A stretch of 64,000 nucleotides of DNA from JAXMAR01 sp046350295 (GTDB lineage Bacteria; Planctomycetota; Planctomycetia; Gemmatales; Gemmataceae), in contig JAXMAR010000010.1 of assembly GCA_046350295.1 (NCBI GenBank), forward strand, positions 1 to 64,000. The letters run 5' to 3'. Below, in pieces: positions 62,251 to 64,000 of the stretch. A model generated the notes under the pieces. It saw nothing but the letters and a program-made list of their open reading frames with translations. It searched no databases and was not told the DNA's origin. Within the stretch, counting starts at the first letter, position 1. Each line of letters starts with the position of its first letter. A program made the translations under genes and the position numbers.

Positions 62251-64000
62251 ATGCCCCTTCGCGCCGGCGCTCTGCCGGTGATTGCCGCGCTGGCGGCCAC
62301 GCTCTTCGCCCCGGTCCCGGCGCGCGCGGCCGCGGTGGACGGCCTTTTCATCAGCGTGCCGAACCCCATCGACGACAAGGCGGTCGAAGCGATCAAGAGG
62401 AAGCTGGATGACGCGATCCTCAACAAAAAAAGGCCGATCCAGACCGTCGTCTTCGACTTCACGCCGCACGGTCTGCCCGCCGCCACGAGCAACTGGAACA
62501 ACGGCAACGCCCTCGCCGAGTTCATCCTCGATCTCCGCTTCGGCCGCGAGAAGAAGTATCCCGGCAAACTGCGCACCATCGCCTTTCTGAACGATGAGGT
62601 GACCCGGCACACCGTCCTGCCCGTCCTCGCCTGTCAGCAGGTCTACCTGTCGGACGCCGTCAACGACAAGCGGCAATACCGCGCCAGGATCGGCAATGTG
62701 GCCGACGGCGCGGAGGTTTTCAATCGCAATGTCCGCACCGCCTACGAGAACGTGGCGGCGTTTCACGATTCACCGGACATGGTGATGCGGCTGCTCGATC
62801 GCAGCCTCGAGCTGCACCAGGTGCGGATGCCCGATGGCAGCATGCAGTATCTGAGCCGGGCGTCGCTGGAGGCGAGAGCCAAGGATATGAAGGTGGAAGA
62901 CCTCGGCGTGCCGACCGGGCTGGAGCGCGGCCGATCGCTGTTCGATCCGGACGAGGCGCGCAAATTCGGGCTGTGCCAGGGGATCGTGCGCGACAAGGCG
63001 GCGTTGCTGTCCGTGCTGCGCTTGACGCCGCACAGCCTGGTGGAAGACCACCTACTCGATCAGCAGGTGAAGGTGGCTCTCTTCCGCCTGCCGGGCAAGG
63101 TCGACCGCACGCTCCTGAGCGATCTGAAGAAGCAGGTAAGCCGGGCCATCGGCGAGCGGCACAATTTCCTCATCTTCGAGCTGGACTCCTCCGGCGGCGA
63201 TGCGCGCGACGCCGGTTCGTTCGCCGTCTGGCTCTCCGAGTTGACGATCGGCGAGAGCAAGATCCCGCCGCGCACGCTCGCCTACATACCGCCCAAGGCG
63301 TCGGTCGGGGCGGCGACGTTCATCGCGCTGGGCTGCCAGGAAATCGTCATGGGGCCCGATTCCTTCCTCGCCGACTTCACCTACATCCTGAACGAGGACA
63401 AGGACCGCCTCAAGGACGTCAAGGAGATGTTGCTCCCGCTGGCGCAGAAGCGCGGCTACCCGTTGCCGCTCTTCGAGGCGGCGGTGACGCCGGGAATGGC
63501 GCTTTACCACGTGCGCGACAAGAAGGACGCCGGCGAGGAGCAGATGGTCACCGCCGAGCAATACCAGGCCGACAAGGCGTCGGCGACGCCGCGCTGGGAG
63601 AACCAGGGACGCATCGACGCCAAGGACGGTGAGCTGCTCAAGATCCCGGCCGCGCGGGCGCAGCAGTGGCAAGTCGCCGTCGATACCGGGGCGCCGGTCA
63701 ATCGCGTGGACGATCTTTACGGCTACTACGGCATCGATCCGCGCCGCGTGACACCCAGCTCGCCCGGCTGGCTCTACCAGGTGGCCGAGTTCTTCCGCGA
63801 GCCGATCGTCAACTTCATGCTCATCATGCTGGGCATCCTGGGCCTCATCCTGGAGCTGAAGTTGCCGGGGACGACCGTGCCCGGCGTGCTGGGGGCGATC
63901 TGCTTCGTCCTCTTCTTCTGGTCGTATTCCTTCGTCGGCGAGTTCACGCTGCTCGCCAGCCTGCTGTTCGTCCTCGGCATCATCCTGATCGGCATCGAGG
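62251..64000 (+). CDS. NfeD-family membrane serine protease, partial
   Basis: The frame is open from ATG 62251 to the window end (583 codons seen). A signal peptide (ALPVIAALAATLFAPVPARA) is followed by two ClpP-like segments with IFELDSSGGDARDAG and a possible catalytic serine near residue 351 in PPKASVGAATFIALG. The C-terminal part has membrane helices (VNFMLIMLGILGLILELKLP, GAICFVLFFWSYSF). These are the features of NfeD1b-type proteins (SPFH/NfeD membrane quality control). The gene continues past 64000. GGAG lies about 8 nt upstream of the ATG. Confidence 0.88.
   Translation, partial: MPLRAGALPVIAALAATLFAPVPARAAAVDGLFISVPNPIDDKAVEAIKRKLDDAILNKKRPIQTVVFDFTPHGLPAATSNWNNGNALAEFILDLRFGREKKYPGKLRTIAFLNDEVTRHTVLPVLACQQVYLSDAVNDKRQYRARIGNVADGAEVFNRNVRTAYENVAAFHDSPDMVMRLLDRSLELHQVRMPDGSMQYLSRASLEARAKDMKVEDLGVPTGLERGRSLFDPDEARKFGLCQGIVRDKAALLSVLRLTPHSLVEDHLLDQQVKVALFRLPGKVDRTLLSDLKKQVSRAIGERHNFLIFELDSSGGDARDAGSFAVWLSELTIGESKIPPRTLAYIPPKASVGAATFIALGCQEIVMGPDSFLADFTYILNEDKDRLKDVKEMLLPLAQKRGYPLPLFEAAVTPGMALYHVRDKKDAGEEQMVTAEQYQADKASATPRWENQGRIDAKDGELLKIPAARAQQWQVAVDTGAPVNRVDDLYGYYGIDPRRVTPSSPGWLYQVAEFFREPIVNFMLIMLGILGLILELKLPGTTVPGVLGAICFVLFFWSYSFVGEFTLLASLLFVLGIILIGIE

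Overview
The window is GC-rich DNA that looks like a planctomycete, probably of the Gemmata/Gemmataceae type. The signs are a run of membrane-anchored GYF-like domain proteins, several secreted HEAT-repeat proteins, a plsX-rpmF pair next to HIT and NfeD-family genes, and many genes without clear Shine-Dalgarno sites. This is inferred from gene content; no marker phylogeny was possible.

Positions 1 to about 48,917 look like the right-hand part of a large integrated plasmid-like element. Its right boundary is a tRNA-Asp gene (48,918-48,991, minus strand). A tyrosine integrase and an excisionase-like gene lie directly inside that boundary. The left end is outside the window. In order the element carries: (a) an XRE regulator plus ImmA-type metallopeptidase; (b) a probable defence island (1.2-15.5 kb) with a Ser/Thr kinase coupled to an unknown 402-aa protein, an HTH/nuclease-like protein, and a minus-strand operon running SNF2 helicase-DUF3883, DUF3883 protein, DUF1156 DNA methyltransferase, small nuclease-like protein, DUF499 ATPase; (c) a plasmid replication and partition core with parA, parB, two matching 16-bp palindromes that could be parS, six iterons at an exact 22-bp period and a RepA-like initiator; (d) a frameshifted CHC2/TOPRIM primase and a replication-relaxation protein with a VirD4/TraD-like ATPase; (e) a string of small plasmid-type genes (DUF2958, zinc ribbons, unknowns) and a second tyrosine recombinase; (f) a mixed, decaying zone with an interrupted HEAT/sigma-like gene, a frameshifted SprT-like gene, and a DUF5131 gene split by an IS66-family insertion with a perfect 8-bp target duplication; (g) a second VirD4-like plus replication-relaxation pair, many tiny genes with a shared pyrimidine-rich leader, a prim-pol primase, and the excision/integration genes. 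No relaxase and no mating-pore genes are visible in the window.

Positions 49-64 kb are ordinary chromosome: three tandem GYF-domain membrane proteins, a nicotinamidase-like hydrolase, two HEAT-repeat exported proteins, rpmF-plsX, an HIT hydrolase, and an NfeD-family membrane protease gene that runs off the end. A small insertion sits downstream of plsX. It carries a HEPN-type gene with an in-frame amber codon and is flanked by a duplicated piece of the plsX 3' end.

The most interesting items are the kinase/methylase/helicase/DUF499 defence locus carried on an iteron plasmid-like integrative element, and two noncoding segments (20.1 and 42.1 kb) that fold on paper into closed multi-branched structures.
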